Positions 7,583 through 19,666 of a stretch of 64,000 nucleotides of DNA are shown here, piece by piece. How positions within the stretch are numbered: position 1 is the first letter of the stretch; every line of letters starts with the position of its first letter. Under the pieces are notes generated by a model. The model had not been told where the DNA came from. It made no database searches and saw only the letters and a program-made list of their open reading frames with translations. Source of the stretch: Sodalis ligni (GTDB lineage Bacteria; Pseudomonadota; Gammaproteobacteria; Enterobacterales; Enterobacteriaceae); assembly GCF_016865525.2 (NCBI RefSeq), contig NZ_CP075169.1:744337-808336 (forward strand), written 5' to 3'. Both the position numbers and the translations under genes were made by a program.

Positions 7583-9676
7583 ATGACTGTGGCTTCCACT
7601 GCCGTAACGCAGCGTCAGGTCAGAATCGGCGTCGATTCCGGCGGCACCTTTACTGACATCTGTATCTATGATGTGGCCGAAGGTTCCATTCACGTTTGGA
7701 AAGTGAGCAGTACGCCGGCGGATCCTTCCATCGGCATCGCCGACGGCATTGCCCAGGGCATCGCGTCGTTAGGGTTGGGGTCAGGTGAGTCTGTGAATGT
7801 GACTTACCTCGGGCACGGCACCACCGTGGCCACCAATGCGCTGATTGTCGGCAGCGGGGCGGCAACCGGCATGATTACCACGGCGGGTTTTCGCGATATT
7901 ATCGAATTAAGACGGCAAAAGCGTGACGGCCTGTATGACGTGCAAACCGAAAAACCGCGCATCCTGGCCTTGCGCAATCAGCGGCTGGAAGTGAACGAAC
8001 GGGTGCTGTTCGACGGCAGCATCATGACCCCGCTGGATGAGGAAGAAGTACGCGGCGCGGCGCGCCGGCTGCGTGAGGACGGCATCCGCGCCATCGCGGT
8101 GTGCTGCCTGTTCAGCTATCTGGAGCCCCGCCATGAGCAGCGTATCAAGGCGATCCTGGCCGAGGAGATTCCCGGCGCTTTCATCAGCGTCTCCCATGAG
8201 GTGAACCCGGAATTCCGCGAGTACGAGCGCTTTTCAACCACCGTGGTGAACGCCTATCTCGGGCCTATCATGCAGCGCTACCTGCAACGGCTCCAGCCTC
8301 GCCTGGAGGCCATTGGCATCGCCGCCCACCCTCATCTCACCCAGTCCAACGGCGGCGTGATTTCCGCCGATACGGCGCAGCAATTCCCGGCGCGTACCGT
8401 CCTTTCCGGCCCGGCGGCGGGGGTGATGGGGGCCACTACCATCGGTACGCTGTCGGGTTTTGATAATATCATTACCTTCGATATGGGGGGCACCTCAACG
8501 GACGTTTCGCTGATTTCCGACGGCCGGCCGCAGATGGCGAACGAATCGGTCGTACACGGCTACCCGCTGAAACTGCCGATGCTGGACATCCATGCCGTGG
8601 GCGCCGGCGGCGGGTCCATCGCCTCCATCGACGCAGGCGGCCTGTTGCAGGTAGGGCCGCAGAGCGCCGCCGCCGATCCCGGCCCCATTTGCTACGGCCT
8701 GGGCAACGAGGATAACCCCACCGTCACCGACGCCAATGTGGTGCTGCAGGTGCTCAATCCCACCCATCTGCTGAACGGGCGCCTGCCCATTGACCAGGCC
8801 AAGGCGAAAAAGGCCATTGCGCGGCTCGGTGATCGCATCGGCATGGATGTCATGTCGGTGGCGCAGGGTATTATCAGCGTGGTGGTCAGCAACATGGCCA
8901 AAGCCATCCGGGTCATTTCGGTGGAACGGGGCTACGACCCCAGGGATTATACCCTGTTCGGCTTTGGCGGCGCCGGCCCCATCCATGCCTCCCGGCTGGC
9001 GCGGGCGCTGGATATGCCCCGGGTGGTGATTCCCAAACACCCCGGCATCATGTGCGCCATCGGCCTGCTGCTCACCGACCTGCGCACCAATTTTTCCACC
9101 TCCCGGCTGATGCACCTGGAAGAAAGCAGCACCGGTGCCATGGAAGCGGCGTTCACCGATCTCGAGCAACGGGCAGGCGCCTGGTTTACCCATGAAAAAA
9201 TTTTTCCCGACAATCGCGTTATGGTGCGTTCCGTCGACCTGCGCTACGGCGGACAAGGCTATGAACTGAATATTCCCTGTCCCGCCAGAGTGATTGACGC
9301 CGCCGCCGTGGAGGCGTTGAAAAAAACGTTCGCGGCCTATCATCAGCAGATGTACGGCTACATTGCCGAGGGGGAACCTATCCACCTCACCACTCTGCGA
9401 CTGGAGGTCATCGGTCGCGTGCCAAAAGCGGATCTCAAACCGCTGGATAATGCCGTCACCCCCGTGTCGGCGGCGCGGCAGGGAGAACGGCAGGTGTGGC
9501 TGCCGGAAATGGGCGGTTTCACCCTTTGCCCGGTGTACGATCGCGAGCGCCTGGGGCCAGGCCATTGCCTCTCCGGGCCGGCCATTATCGAGCAGATGGA
9601 CTCCACCACGCTTATCCTGCCGGGCCAGAACGCCACTATCGATAGCTATTTGAATATTATTATTGAGGAAGCCTAG
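7583..9676 (+). CDS. hyuA: Hydantoinase/oxoprolinase subunit A (ATP-dependent, HyuA)
   Basis: A 697-residue cytosolic protein of the HyuA/N-methylhydantoinase A/5-oxoprolinase family, which uses ATP to open cyclic amides such as hydantoins or 5-oxoproline. The actin-like ATPase signature GVDSGGTFTDI lies at 16-26, and FDMGGTSTDVSLI lies near residue 300. A GHGTTVATNALI segment near 75 and RVISVERGYDPRDYTLFGFG near 450 are family marks. The length is normal. It follows the binding protein by about 120 nt and is separated from hyuB by 3 nt. In this context it probably opens a ring in a histidine-derived compound, possibly hydantoin-5-propionate; this is a hypothesis. Confidence 0.9.
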   Translation: MTVASTAVTQRQVRIGVDSGGTFTDICIYDVAEGSIHVWKVSSTPADPSIGIADGIAQGIASLGLGSGESVNVTYLGHGTTVATNALIVGSGAATGMITTAGFRDIIELRRQKRDGLYDVQTEKPRILALRNQRLEVNERVLFDGSIMTPLDEEEVRGAARRLREDGIRAIAVCCLFSYLEPRHEQRIKAILAEEIPGAFISVSHEVNPEFREYERFSTTVVNAYLGPIMQRYLQRLQPRLEAIGIAAHPHLTQSNGGVISADTAQQFPARTVLSGPAAGVMGATTIGTLSGFDNIITFDMGGTSTDVSLISDGRPQMANESVVHGYPLKLPMLDIHAVGAGGGSIASIDAGGLLQVGPQSAAADPGPICYGLGNEDNPTVTDANVVLQVLNPTHLLNGRLPIDQAKAKKAIARLGDRIGMDVMSVAQGIISVVVSNMAKAIRVISVERGYDPRDYTLFGFGGAGPIHASRLARALDMPRVVIPKHPGIMCAIGLLLTDLRTNFSTSRLMHLEESSTGAMEAAFTDLEQRAGAWFTHEKIFPDNRVMVRSVDLRYGGQGYELNIPCPARVIDAAAVEALKKTFAAYHQQMYGYIAEGEPIHLTTLRLEVIGRVPKADLKPLDNAVTPVSAARQGERQVWLPEMGGFTLCPVYDRERLGPGHCLSGPAIIEQMDSTTLILPGQNATIDSYLNIIIEEA

Positions 9677-9679
9677 GCC

Positions 9680-11371
9680 ATGTCCGATAGCAACGTCTCA
9701 TTACCGGCGCAGGCAGCGTATCAAAGAACATGCGATCCCATTACCGTGGCGGTGATCGCCAGCGCCTTGTCCACCATTGCCGAAGAGATGGGTAAATCGG
9801 TTATCCGTTCCGCCTATTCCACCAATATCAAGGAACGCCAGGACTGCTCCACCGCCGTTTTCGATCCCGAAGGCCGTACCATTGCGCTGGCGGAGCATAT
9901 TCCCATCCATCTCGGCTCGCTGCTGGGTATCGCCAAATACGTGCTCGATCATAACGATCTCACGGACCTGCGTCCGGGCGATGCTTTTATCGGTAACGAC
10001 GCCTATACCGGCGGCGGTACGCATTTAAACGATTTTGTGTTGATGGAGCCGGTGTTTCACGATGGGAAGCTGGTGGCCTGGGTAGCCAACCTGGCCCACC
10101 ATTCCGATTTCGTTGATCGCAGCCACAAGCATATCTTCCAGGAAGGCCTGCGCATCCCGCCGGTGCGCCTCTATCGCGCCGGGATATTGCAGCAGGATAT
10201 TCAGGCCTTGATTTTGCTGAACTGTCAGGTGCCCAGGGAGCGCATCAACGATTTGCGCGCGCAGATGGCCGCCAACCGGCTTGGGGTACAACGGGTCCAA
10301 AGCCTGTGCGAGAAATACGGCGCGGAACTGATGGCCAACGCCGCGCGGGAGTTTTTGCTCTCCACGGAACGGCGGACCCGCGCCGGTATTGCCGGCATCC
10401 CCGACGGCGTCTATGAATTCCGCCACGATTTCGACACCAATCTTATCGACGGCATTCTCGACCTGCAGGTACGCATCACCGTGCAAGGCGATGAAATTTT
10501 CTTTGAGTTCCCCGACGCGCCGCCGCAGATGCCTGCGCCCATCAATATGGTCTATACCGCCCTGCTGGCGACCATTTATTTTGCCGTTAAGGCCTTGATC
10601 GATCCCGATATTGCCGTGAATGAAGGCTTTTATCGCCCGATTCACGTTAACGCCGCCGAGGGCAGCGTATTGAATTCGTTGCCGCCTGCCGCGGTCTACA
10701 GCCGGACGGATATCGCGCAACGATTGGTGGACATGATTTTCGCCGCGCTGGCGCCGGTGGTCCCAGAACGCGTGGCCGCCGGGTCCACCGGCGGTACGCT
10801 GCTGACCACCAGCGGCATGCATCCCCGCACCGGGCGTTTCTATGTGTACAATGAAATGCAGGGCGGCGGCATGGGCGCGCGCGCCGACAAGGACGGCCTG
10901 GACGGCGTACAGGTGAATATCACCAACACCGCCAACCTGCCTATAGAAGCGCTGGAAAGCGAGCATCCGATCCTGATTGAACGCTATGAACTGGTGCGTG
11001 ATTCCGGCGGCCCCGGCCGGTTTCGCGGCGGCATGACCATGCGGCGGCGGGTCAGGGTCCTTGACCATGTCGCCACCATCTCAGCCGGCGGCACCAACAG
11101 CCTGATTGCCCCCTTCGGCCTCTCCGGCGGCATGCCGGGATTGCCGGCGCGCGTTGACCTGCCGGAAGGAGCGCCGCCGCTGCACCGCCGCGCCGGCATG
11201 CTGCAACCGGGCGAGAGCGTGGATATGATTGCCGCCGGCGGCGGCGGTTTCGGCGATCCGAAGCAGCGAGACCGCGCCCTGGTATTGCGCGACCTGAAGG
11301 AAGACCGGATTTCACTGAGTGCCGCTCTGGATATTTACGGGATGAAGATGGACGAGATCCAAGATATATAA
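9680..11371 (+). CDS. hyuB: Hydantoinase/oxoprolinase subunit B (HyuB)
   Basis: A 563-residue partner of the preceding subunit, needed for the ATP-driven ring-opening reaction. Family marks are ITVAVIASALSTIAEEMG near residue 22, SAYSTNIKERQDCSTAVFD, NDAYTGGGTHLNDFVLMEPV near 110, and the Gly-rich GGGMGARADKDGLDGV and AAGGGGFGDP near the C-terminus. The start lies 3 nt after the hyuA stop, so the two form one unit. It is the last gene of the metabolic locus. AT-rich accessory DNA begins soon after its stop. Confidence 0.9.
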   Translation: MSDSNVSLPAQAAYQRTCDPITVAVIASALSTIAEEMGKSVIRSAYSTNIKERQDCSTAVFDPEGRTIALAEHIPIHLGSLLGIAKYVLDHNDLTDLRPGDAFIGNDAYTGGGTHLNDFVLMEPVFHDGKLVAWVANLAHHSDFVDRSHKHIFQEGLRIPPVRLYRAGILQQDIQALILLNCQVPRERINDLRAQMAANRLGVQRVQSLCEKYGAELMANAAREFLLSTERRTRAGIAGIPDGVYEFRHDFDTNLIDGILDLQVRITVQGDEIFFEFPDAPPQMPAPINMVYTALLATIYFAVKALIDPDIAVNEGFYRPIHVNAAEGSVLNSLPPAAVYSRTDIAQRLVDMIFAALAPVVPERVAAGSTGGTLLTTSGMHPRTGRFYVYNEMQGGGMGARADKDGLDGVQVNITNTANLPIEALESEHPILIERYELVRDSGGPGRFRGGMTMRRRVRVLDHVATISAGGTNSLIAPFGLSGGMPGLPARVDLPEGAPPLHRRAGMLQPGESVDMIAAGGGGFGDPKQRDRALVLRDLKEDRISLSAALDIYGMKMDEIQDI

Positions 11372-11691
11372 GGAGAGGGGGGGCTCAACCGGGTACCCTG
11401 TATTCCTTCAGGCCGATGAACGTGAAATAGGGGCTGGCGGCTGTCTTTGACACGACAGTAGATTTCTGGCTGAATCTGCAGACAAATGTGGATATATGGG
11501 ACGTGCAAAATGATGCACATATGCAAGAAGAAATAAGTCGTGTTACGACCTTAGAATTTTTTGTGGCTCATAAGGGTATCAAACGCCACGGAATAGCATA
11601 GTCTCTTGTTCTAACGAAATAAAATCCATTGGGCTTGCTTATATGGTAAGAAAACGGAAATCAACTCTTCGTTTAATTTCCGTTTTTTCCA
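11372..11691. other. Intergenic stretch at the border of the decayed region
   Basis: No open frame of interest is seen in these 320 nt. They hold the end of the HyuB unit, AT-rich sequence and, at the right end, the terminator described separately. It marks the change from the GC-rich metabolic locus to the AT-richer region. Confidence 0.5.
11651..11686 (-). terminator. Bidirectional-looking terminator after the RcnB-like gene
   Basis: An 11-bp perfect stem, AAAACGGAAAT and ATTTCCGTTTT, encloses a 14-nt loop. It lies just past the stop of the minus-strand RcnB-like gene. Both strands end in T-rich sequence, so it could stop transcription from either side. Confidence 0.85.
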
Positions 11692-12192
11692 TCACATCTC
11701 GAAGAAGATATCACCGGTCTCGGCTTTTAAAATCTTGCCTTCATCATTGGTGATAAGAACATAATTCCCGCCCATATAGGTCCAATGGCTGCCTTCATCC
11801 GGCGCCGGCAGGTGTCTGATATTCCACTGGACTATCTCATAAGGCTTGGTGCGATACAGGTCCGGCACGGTATCACCGATCTTATATTGTTTGGAATCGA
11901 GATAGAACGACTGAATTTCATAGGAATGCACAGCGGGCGGATTTTGTGCTGAATCGTTAGGCGAAGTTTGAGTCGCATCAGCCGGGGGATTCTGAGTTGC
12001 ATCGGCAGGAGGATTTTGAGTCGAATCAGCAGGGGGGTTTTGCGTCGAATCGGCAGGGGGGTTTTGTGGCGAAATGCTGGGCGGCGTTGGTACGCCGACG
12101 CCCTGTCCATCTTCAGCATAGGCGGAAGAAATGAAGGGCAGCGCCCCCATAAAAAGAACCGCAGAAAACAACATGACCTTCGACTGACCCAT
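11692..12192 (-). CDS. RcnB-like secreted protein with an 8-residue tandem repeat
   Basis: About 166 residues. A signal peptide (KVMLFSAVLFMGALPFISSA then YA) is followed by a low-complexity linker of 8-residue repeats, NPPADSTQ twice and NPPADATQ twice, then degenerate copies (11934-12063). The last 70 residues, with KIGDTVPDLYRTKPYEIV and LPAPDEGSHWTYMGGNYVLI, match the RcnB domain. Location should be periplasmic. I place the start at 12192 because GGAGA lies 6-7 nt upstream; an ATG 18 nt earlier lacks a good site. RcnB proteins are linked to nickel/cobalt, but the family is broad and the Pro-Ala linker suggests a tether to the envelope. The repeat number may vary between strains. Confidence 0.75.
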   Translation of the reverse strand: MGQSKVMLFSAVLFMGALPFISSAYAEDGQGVGVPTPPSISPQNPPADSTQNPPADSTQNPPADATQNPPADATQTSPNDSAQNPPAVHSYEIQSFYLDSKQYKIGDTVPDLYRTKPYEIVQWNIRHLPAPDEGSHWTYMGGNYVLITNDEGKILKAETGDIFFEM

Positions 12193-12549
12193 AACTTCTC
12201 CGAATTTCAACCGTCTATCCCGGTAGGTAGATATTTAAATTGACACAAATCAAAAGGTTATGTCATCACTTTCTATTTCGATACGCCCTTCGGCAATGCT
12301 ATACCGGCCCATAGACCCGACCGGATACGCCAAAGTACGGTGTAGAAGATAAGGAAATTTCCGGTCGAATGGCTGTATTTTTTGTAATAAAGCGTGATCG
12401 TGGTAATTATCAGAAAACTACGTTGATTTGGCAATAGATAACAGAGGTCGGTACAAGAATAAAATCACCCCGTAAACGCTTTGTTCATAGGGTATTCCGG
12501 TTGGCCAAGGCCTTTGTGTCAACATCGTGAAGTGGTGGCCCCTTTTCAA
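12193..12549. other. Gene-free stretch before the IS21-family element
   Basis: This AT-rich 357-nt stretch should carry the promoter of the minus-strand RcnB-like gene near its left end. I see no gene and no clear RNA structure. Confidence 0.4.
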
Positions 12550-12576
12550 CGTTTCCGTTGTCCACTGTTTATCGTT

Positions 12577-14536
<1,960 letters not shown>

Positions 14537-14697
14537 GGCGCTTCCTCTTTCGGTGTCGGAACCTTAAAGAAAGACCATGTTGGGTGGAGTGGACAACTTT
14601 TCCGATGAATTACGACCTTATATCAGCGATGCCGACATTTGACGCCGCCGCCAAGGTTAGAATGGTTTTCGAGTGGGCCCTGAAGAGTGAACAGCAA

Positions 14698-14982
14698 TCA
14701 CCTTATAGTTCTGAATAGCAACAGTATCAGCGGCATGCCTATGAAAAATCCATAGAAGCCCATGTCCATCCCATAGTCATGTTGTTTTGCCAGTAGGCCC
14801 ATGGCTTTAATACAGGACCCAGCGGGCACTGATTCTCCAAGAAATTGCTCCTCCAAATCCTTTTTTGACATATAAAACATAAAGTCTAGCCAAAGATGAG
14901 CTACAAGATAAAAAGTAGCGAGAATTGTTATCGCGCTCCATCGTAGAAGCGTTTTTTTGTTCCGGTCCATATTCTTATCCAA
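14698..14982 (-). CDS. Small membrane protein of unknown function
   Basis: A 94-residue protein with a short basic N-terminus, a hydrophobic segment at about 15-36 (LLRWSAITILATFYLVAHLW), a polar middle with a single Cys, and a second hydrophobic segment at about 73-90 (FYGFFIGMPLILLLF), ending TIR. Two membrane passes are likely, with both ends in the cytoplasm. I do not recognise the family. It lies between the IS21 element and the remains of a large gene, all on the minus strand, in AT-rich sequence, so it may have arrived with that gene. It could be an accessory or immunity-like partner; this is speculation. Confidence 0.5.
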   Translation of the reverse strand: MDKNMDRNKKTLLRWSAITILATFYLVAHLWLDFMFYMSKKDLEEQFLGESVPAGSCIKAMGLLAKQHDYGMDMGFYGFFIGMPLILLLFRTIR

Positions 14983-15199
14983 AAGCTGCTTATAGATCCC
15001 TTAAGTGAGACAGATGTTGGACGTTGAGCTTATAAGCTTTCAAGAATATATGTAATTTCCTTAAGCACGGGAACGGTACCGTCCGGGGCCATGGCTAAAA
15101 ATGCCGGCGTATCATTACCGCCGGACTTATGGCCGTCATCCTATCGCTGATAATCCAAACCAATTCGCCGTCGGAGCTTTGCATTATCAGACTAAGGCA

Positions 15200-18100
15200 A
15201 TAGCGTTGTTATAAAGGCCTTTGGCCTCAGATACTATGGCGCGCGCTTGTTCCGCAGTTAAAATCCTCTACAGCCATCACCCTCCCTGAGTGAGAAAGCG
15301 CCATTAGGGCTGATGGAAATTCCGCTGGAGTTAGTAATGACTGTTTTGACTCCTGGCATATTGATGAGTTCCAATATGGGTCTTGTTCCGGAAAAATGAG
15401 ATTGGCCAATAAACATGCTCAGTCCAAAATCAGTTTTACTGTACATTCCCCAACTAAAATAATCTTTCCATTCTCACCGATGAGCTGCTTTTAATTTTAT
15501 AGATTAATTCACTGGCGTCCTCGAAATGAACTAAACCAGAGGAAACATTACTACCATAAATGTGAATAAGGGCGCGATTTTCGTAAAAACGCCATTCCAG
15601 CCAGATAATACTGCTACCGCAGAACAATCCAGCAACCCGTTAGTAGACAATATGGAAACGGAATCATGGGCCGTTCTCCACTCGCCGGAGTTCACTACAC
15701 AAATATTATCAGGACTTCTTTTAACCTGCCAGTAGCACAAAATTATCCGGGAATTTAGACAGCCTATTCATTCGGATAACTTTTTCTTCATGAGCGTGAG
15801 CCTGCTCCTATGCATCAAATAGCGTTTTCCGAATGCTTCCCTGTCCAAGGATTAACCCGTGCATAGATTTCCTGCACCCCGTGATAACCAATTATTTTAA
15901 CAGGAACATTAGTATTCGTATGAGGTAAAACGGCCATTTTACAACCTCCGGGGGCGAGGGAAGTTTGTCAATCACACCGGATGAAACGATACCCTTAGCT
16001 AAACCGGCTGTTTTTATCGGATGCCAATAGTATTGTTAATTCATTCCCTAATTTCCCGCTGAGCCCGGTCACCAGTTCAAATCCCGGATCAAGGCTTCTG
16101 AGTGCGCTTTTCCCAAGCGAAGCCAGTTCAAAGGTAGCGGGAAGGCGGATTTCTGTTAGCATGGTTTTAGCCACTGACGCCAGCGAGTCCATATTTAACG
16201 CTGTTTTCCCGACACGAAGCCCTCTCGCAAGCCCCATACCAAACTTCCCACTCAGACGTGCCGCCTGCCCGAAAGTAGGGATAAGCGAAACAGCATCAAT
16301 GAGGCATGCAGGTACTGCCTGAAAGGCGTTGTGATTTATTATCCCATCAATGCAATCATAAAGGGTATCATATGCCTCACATGGTTCCATATGGTCTGGA
16401 TGTCTGATTTGTCGTTGCCTAATTCATAGAGATGATTATAAATACTGTCACGATGTATTTTGCTAATAAAATCAACAAGCGCATTTCCTGTCTCGTCATT
16501 ATCTATGACTTTTTTCTATCGGTGAATATTAAGTAGTGAAAATCGTCACCACTGCTCGTTACTTTATTATGTATAACTTTGTAATTACTCCCGAACTGGC
16601 TATAGTTCAAAAGCCCTCTTCTATATACTTGCGGATGTCTCGATCAACCCGGATCATTCTATAACCTTCCGTACTGTTGCCATGAACACCCTGCAGGGCA
16701 TAGATTCTTTCTTCACCCCTTGATTCACTGATATAAGATCGGTTTTTCAAAGCCACATCGAAGTTATTATCAAATGGTATGCCATATGCAGAATGTACCG
16801 GCCTGCTCGTTCTCATATTGAAATGCACAGGATGTATGATGGCTCCGGGTGAAAAATAGCATTATAGTCATCTTTTGTTAACCCACTCAATGCTGAGTGT
16901 ACCAGGTACTTATCGAGCTCATAAAAGCGGTCAGCGACCTCTGACGTCAGCTTTGATATTCGTCGCTTAAACTTTCCGGGCGTTATCACAGGGTATTATC
17001 ATACCATTTAGATAATTTTGCTTTGCGCTCAACGCTGCCTTAGCATGGCGTTGCTCTTTGGTGCGGATGCCATCGGCCAAATCAGGCAGTACCGGCAGTT
17101 TCTCTATGGGGCACTGGGAAATGATCTTATCAGCCAGTTTACCTTTGCTGAGCCATCTACTGACTGATGCCTGATAATCATTATATTTACGGGTGATATC
17201 TTGGTGCATTTTCTCAACCATTCTTCTGTATTGAGTATATTCGTTGATGACCCCTACTCGAATAATCCGGAGATTTTGTTCCTGGTTAACTTTGTTTGGT
17301 GAATGAGTGGCTATGAAAAACAGTGACGGAGCGTGAAAATACACCATTTTATCTTCAGTTATGCCCTCTTTGGTGGCTTGCTGCCACATTTTTTCCGATT
17401 CTTATTGCTTCTTCCCGCGTATAAGCCTCCAGACTGAAGTCATCCAGAAATCGGGAACCGGTATAGAGAGCGGCAAAGTTGTAGTCGCCGAGTGCCATGC
17501 TTTTAACAGCTTTTTCTTCAAATTTAAGGACGGGTATCTCCTTGAGAAGGAAAGAAAACCACATAGCATTAAAATCGCCCCATCGTTCGTTCGGTATTTT
17601 GTGTAAATGTAATGATTTACTTTTATGTAATTCCTGCAATGACAATAAATGATGGATACTGCTGATAGTGAAATAAGAAGGATACGCATCGCCCGCCAAT
17701 TTCCTGGCGATATATTCTTCCGGGCTCGTTCCCAGGATATTACAGAATACCCAGTAACGGATGACTGATTCCGCCTGTTGCGTGGAGAGTTTTTCGTGTT
17801 TTTTTGCGCCATACAGGCCTGCCGCCGTCAGGACGTGCCGGGCTAAAATTTTAACTTCTTTTGCATGCCCTGCGATGCCACCCTTCTCTGTATCAAAAAG
17901 ATAACCCGCTACGACAGACATCAGAGTTTCTTTACTGGCAGGGGTTGTCTTCAACAGGTTTTTTTTACGGAAATGTTGAATAATTCTTTTGTTAGCCAGT
18001 CTTGTTACGCTAGGAAGATGCAAGCGATGTTCTCGGTTACTTACGGATTGCTGCTTTGGTTCAACAGGGCCTCTGGTGTTTAGTTGGCTTCTTACGGGTG

Positions 18101-19408
18101 ATGCTTCCGCTACCGGGAATCTTAGTGGGTCAAGGCGATATAGAAACTGCCCGGTTTTATGAAATGCATCCGCGGCCAGATTTATTATGCCGTAATGTTT
18201 TGCCGTTGGATTTGACTCCCCCACGGAAACAACCGCTTTTTCGCCTCCCCAGTCTGCTGCTGGTGGTATTGGCGTTTTTGGCGTCTTTGTGAACGCCGGA
18301 TTGACGGCCTGGGGACAAGAAAGTGATTTCTCAAATGGAGCCGGATACATCAAGGCATCGCATTTCGTATTAAAATGTGTGCTGGTGATTTCCCGCTGCC
18401 GGGTTTCTGTTTTACCGGTAACGCAGTACAACAGGCCTGACAGCCCACTTTCCTGTTTCAGCCTCTCAGTTGCCAGAGTGTGCTTTTTCAGCGATGCTGT
18501 GGTTTTGCCGGTGACATCGTCGCCCGGTTCTGTACCGTTGCTTTGATAAAAACCTCAGGATGCGCTGTTGAATTCGATGAAAAGGCGGCAATCGAAGATT
18601 TTGAAAGGCTTGCCAGCATGTCAGAGCCTGTTCCCTCATGGAATTTTCGTACCGTTTCTACGTAGGTATCCACTTCGAAAGCAGGTATACGGAGGGCATG
18701 TTCTTCCGGGGGGAATCCGTGTCTGGCCATATTGCCGAGAGCACGCCAACATTCGCCGGCGCGTATCAAAAGATTTGCCATAAAAGCAGGCAACCGCAGG
18801 AAACCACGTTGCGGAGCGCTTTTATCAGTTATCCAGTACCTGGCGGCTACCGACGTTAAAGCCAAAGCTGTAAACAGGTACTCTGAAGTGGGGCTCCACT
18901 CTTTCGGCTCCAGATAAGACGCATCGGTCCAACTGATTATCGTTTCCCGAATAAAACCGGCCAGACGAGCAATCATATTCAGGTTATCGGGCAGACATAA
19001 TGATGCCAGTCCGAGTGAATGCAACATGGCACTGTCGATATTCCGTCTTTCAGTAATAGCTATGTACAAGCTGTCAGCCGCCATGACAACGTTGACGGGG
19101 AGTCCGGGAAGCAGTCTGGCAAGTCCGGTAGAAAGCAGTTCGCTCTGCTTATAATCTCCCAAGACTTTGATGAGCTGTTGGATACAACGGCGACAATCTT
19201 CCGTGAACGGGACCAGCGATTCGGCATATTTTTCCGCGGAGATCTGCTCAGATACGGACTCATTACCCGCATCAAACCATGTCTCGTCCATGTCAACATG
19301 GTCAATGGCATCAAACCAGATATCCTTTTCTTCTGGTGCTGACAGGCAAGCGGTTTTAAAGAAATCGTTTGTTAACGAGAAAGATATTGATATAAATCTA
19401 TTTGGCAT
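15200..19408 (-). pseudogene. Remains of a very large gene, toxin- or effector-like, with several frameshifts
   Basis: Five or more minus-strand frames join end to end as one broken gene. It starts at 19408 (MPNRFISISF, with AGGAAA upstream) and runs 306 residues to a stop at 18488. The next frame is open from near that point (a shift near 18490) to 17355. A further shift in a six-A run near 17392 leads to KMWQQATKEGITEDKMVYFH (16967-17389). Then come 16607-16828 (with YALQGVHGNSTEGYRMIRVD), 15995-16390 (AVPACLIDAVSLIPTFGQAA followed by a Gly-rich, membrane-active-looking stretch) and 15227-15446. The original product would exceed 1300 residues with no clear signal peptide. The CLIDAVSLIPTFG-like segment recalls large dermonecrotic-type toxins of insect- and plant-associated bacteria. 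I cannot name the family. Confidence 0.7.
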
Positions 19409-19666
19409 GATTTTCCTGCTGTTGATATTAAAAATCAGCAGCATATGACATCAAAACCTGCAAATTTACTTTCAGTAAAAGAGTTTTTATTAGAGGTAAT
19501 TGTATTAATGATAACATTGAGAGGTTTTGTTTAAGCGAAAATGTATTCCTTTTGTTGCCACACGGTTCCACTGTTGCGGTCGCCGCTTTCCGGGGGGGGA
19601 TTCTCCGGAAAGTGCGTTTGAATGTTCGAATGTTTAAAACAACGAAAGAAATGTAAGCACGTTCTA

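Noticed and set aside
18056..18546. Plus-strand frames opposite the large pseudogene
   Set aside because: They mirror the minus-strand frames, lack ribosome sites and show no recognisable family.
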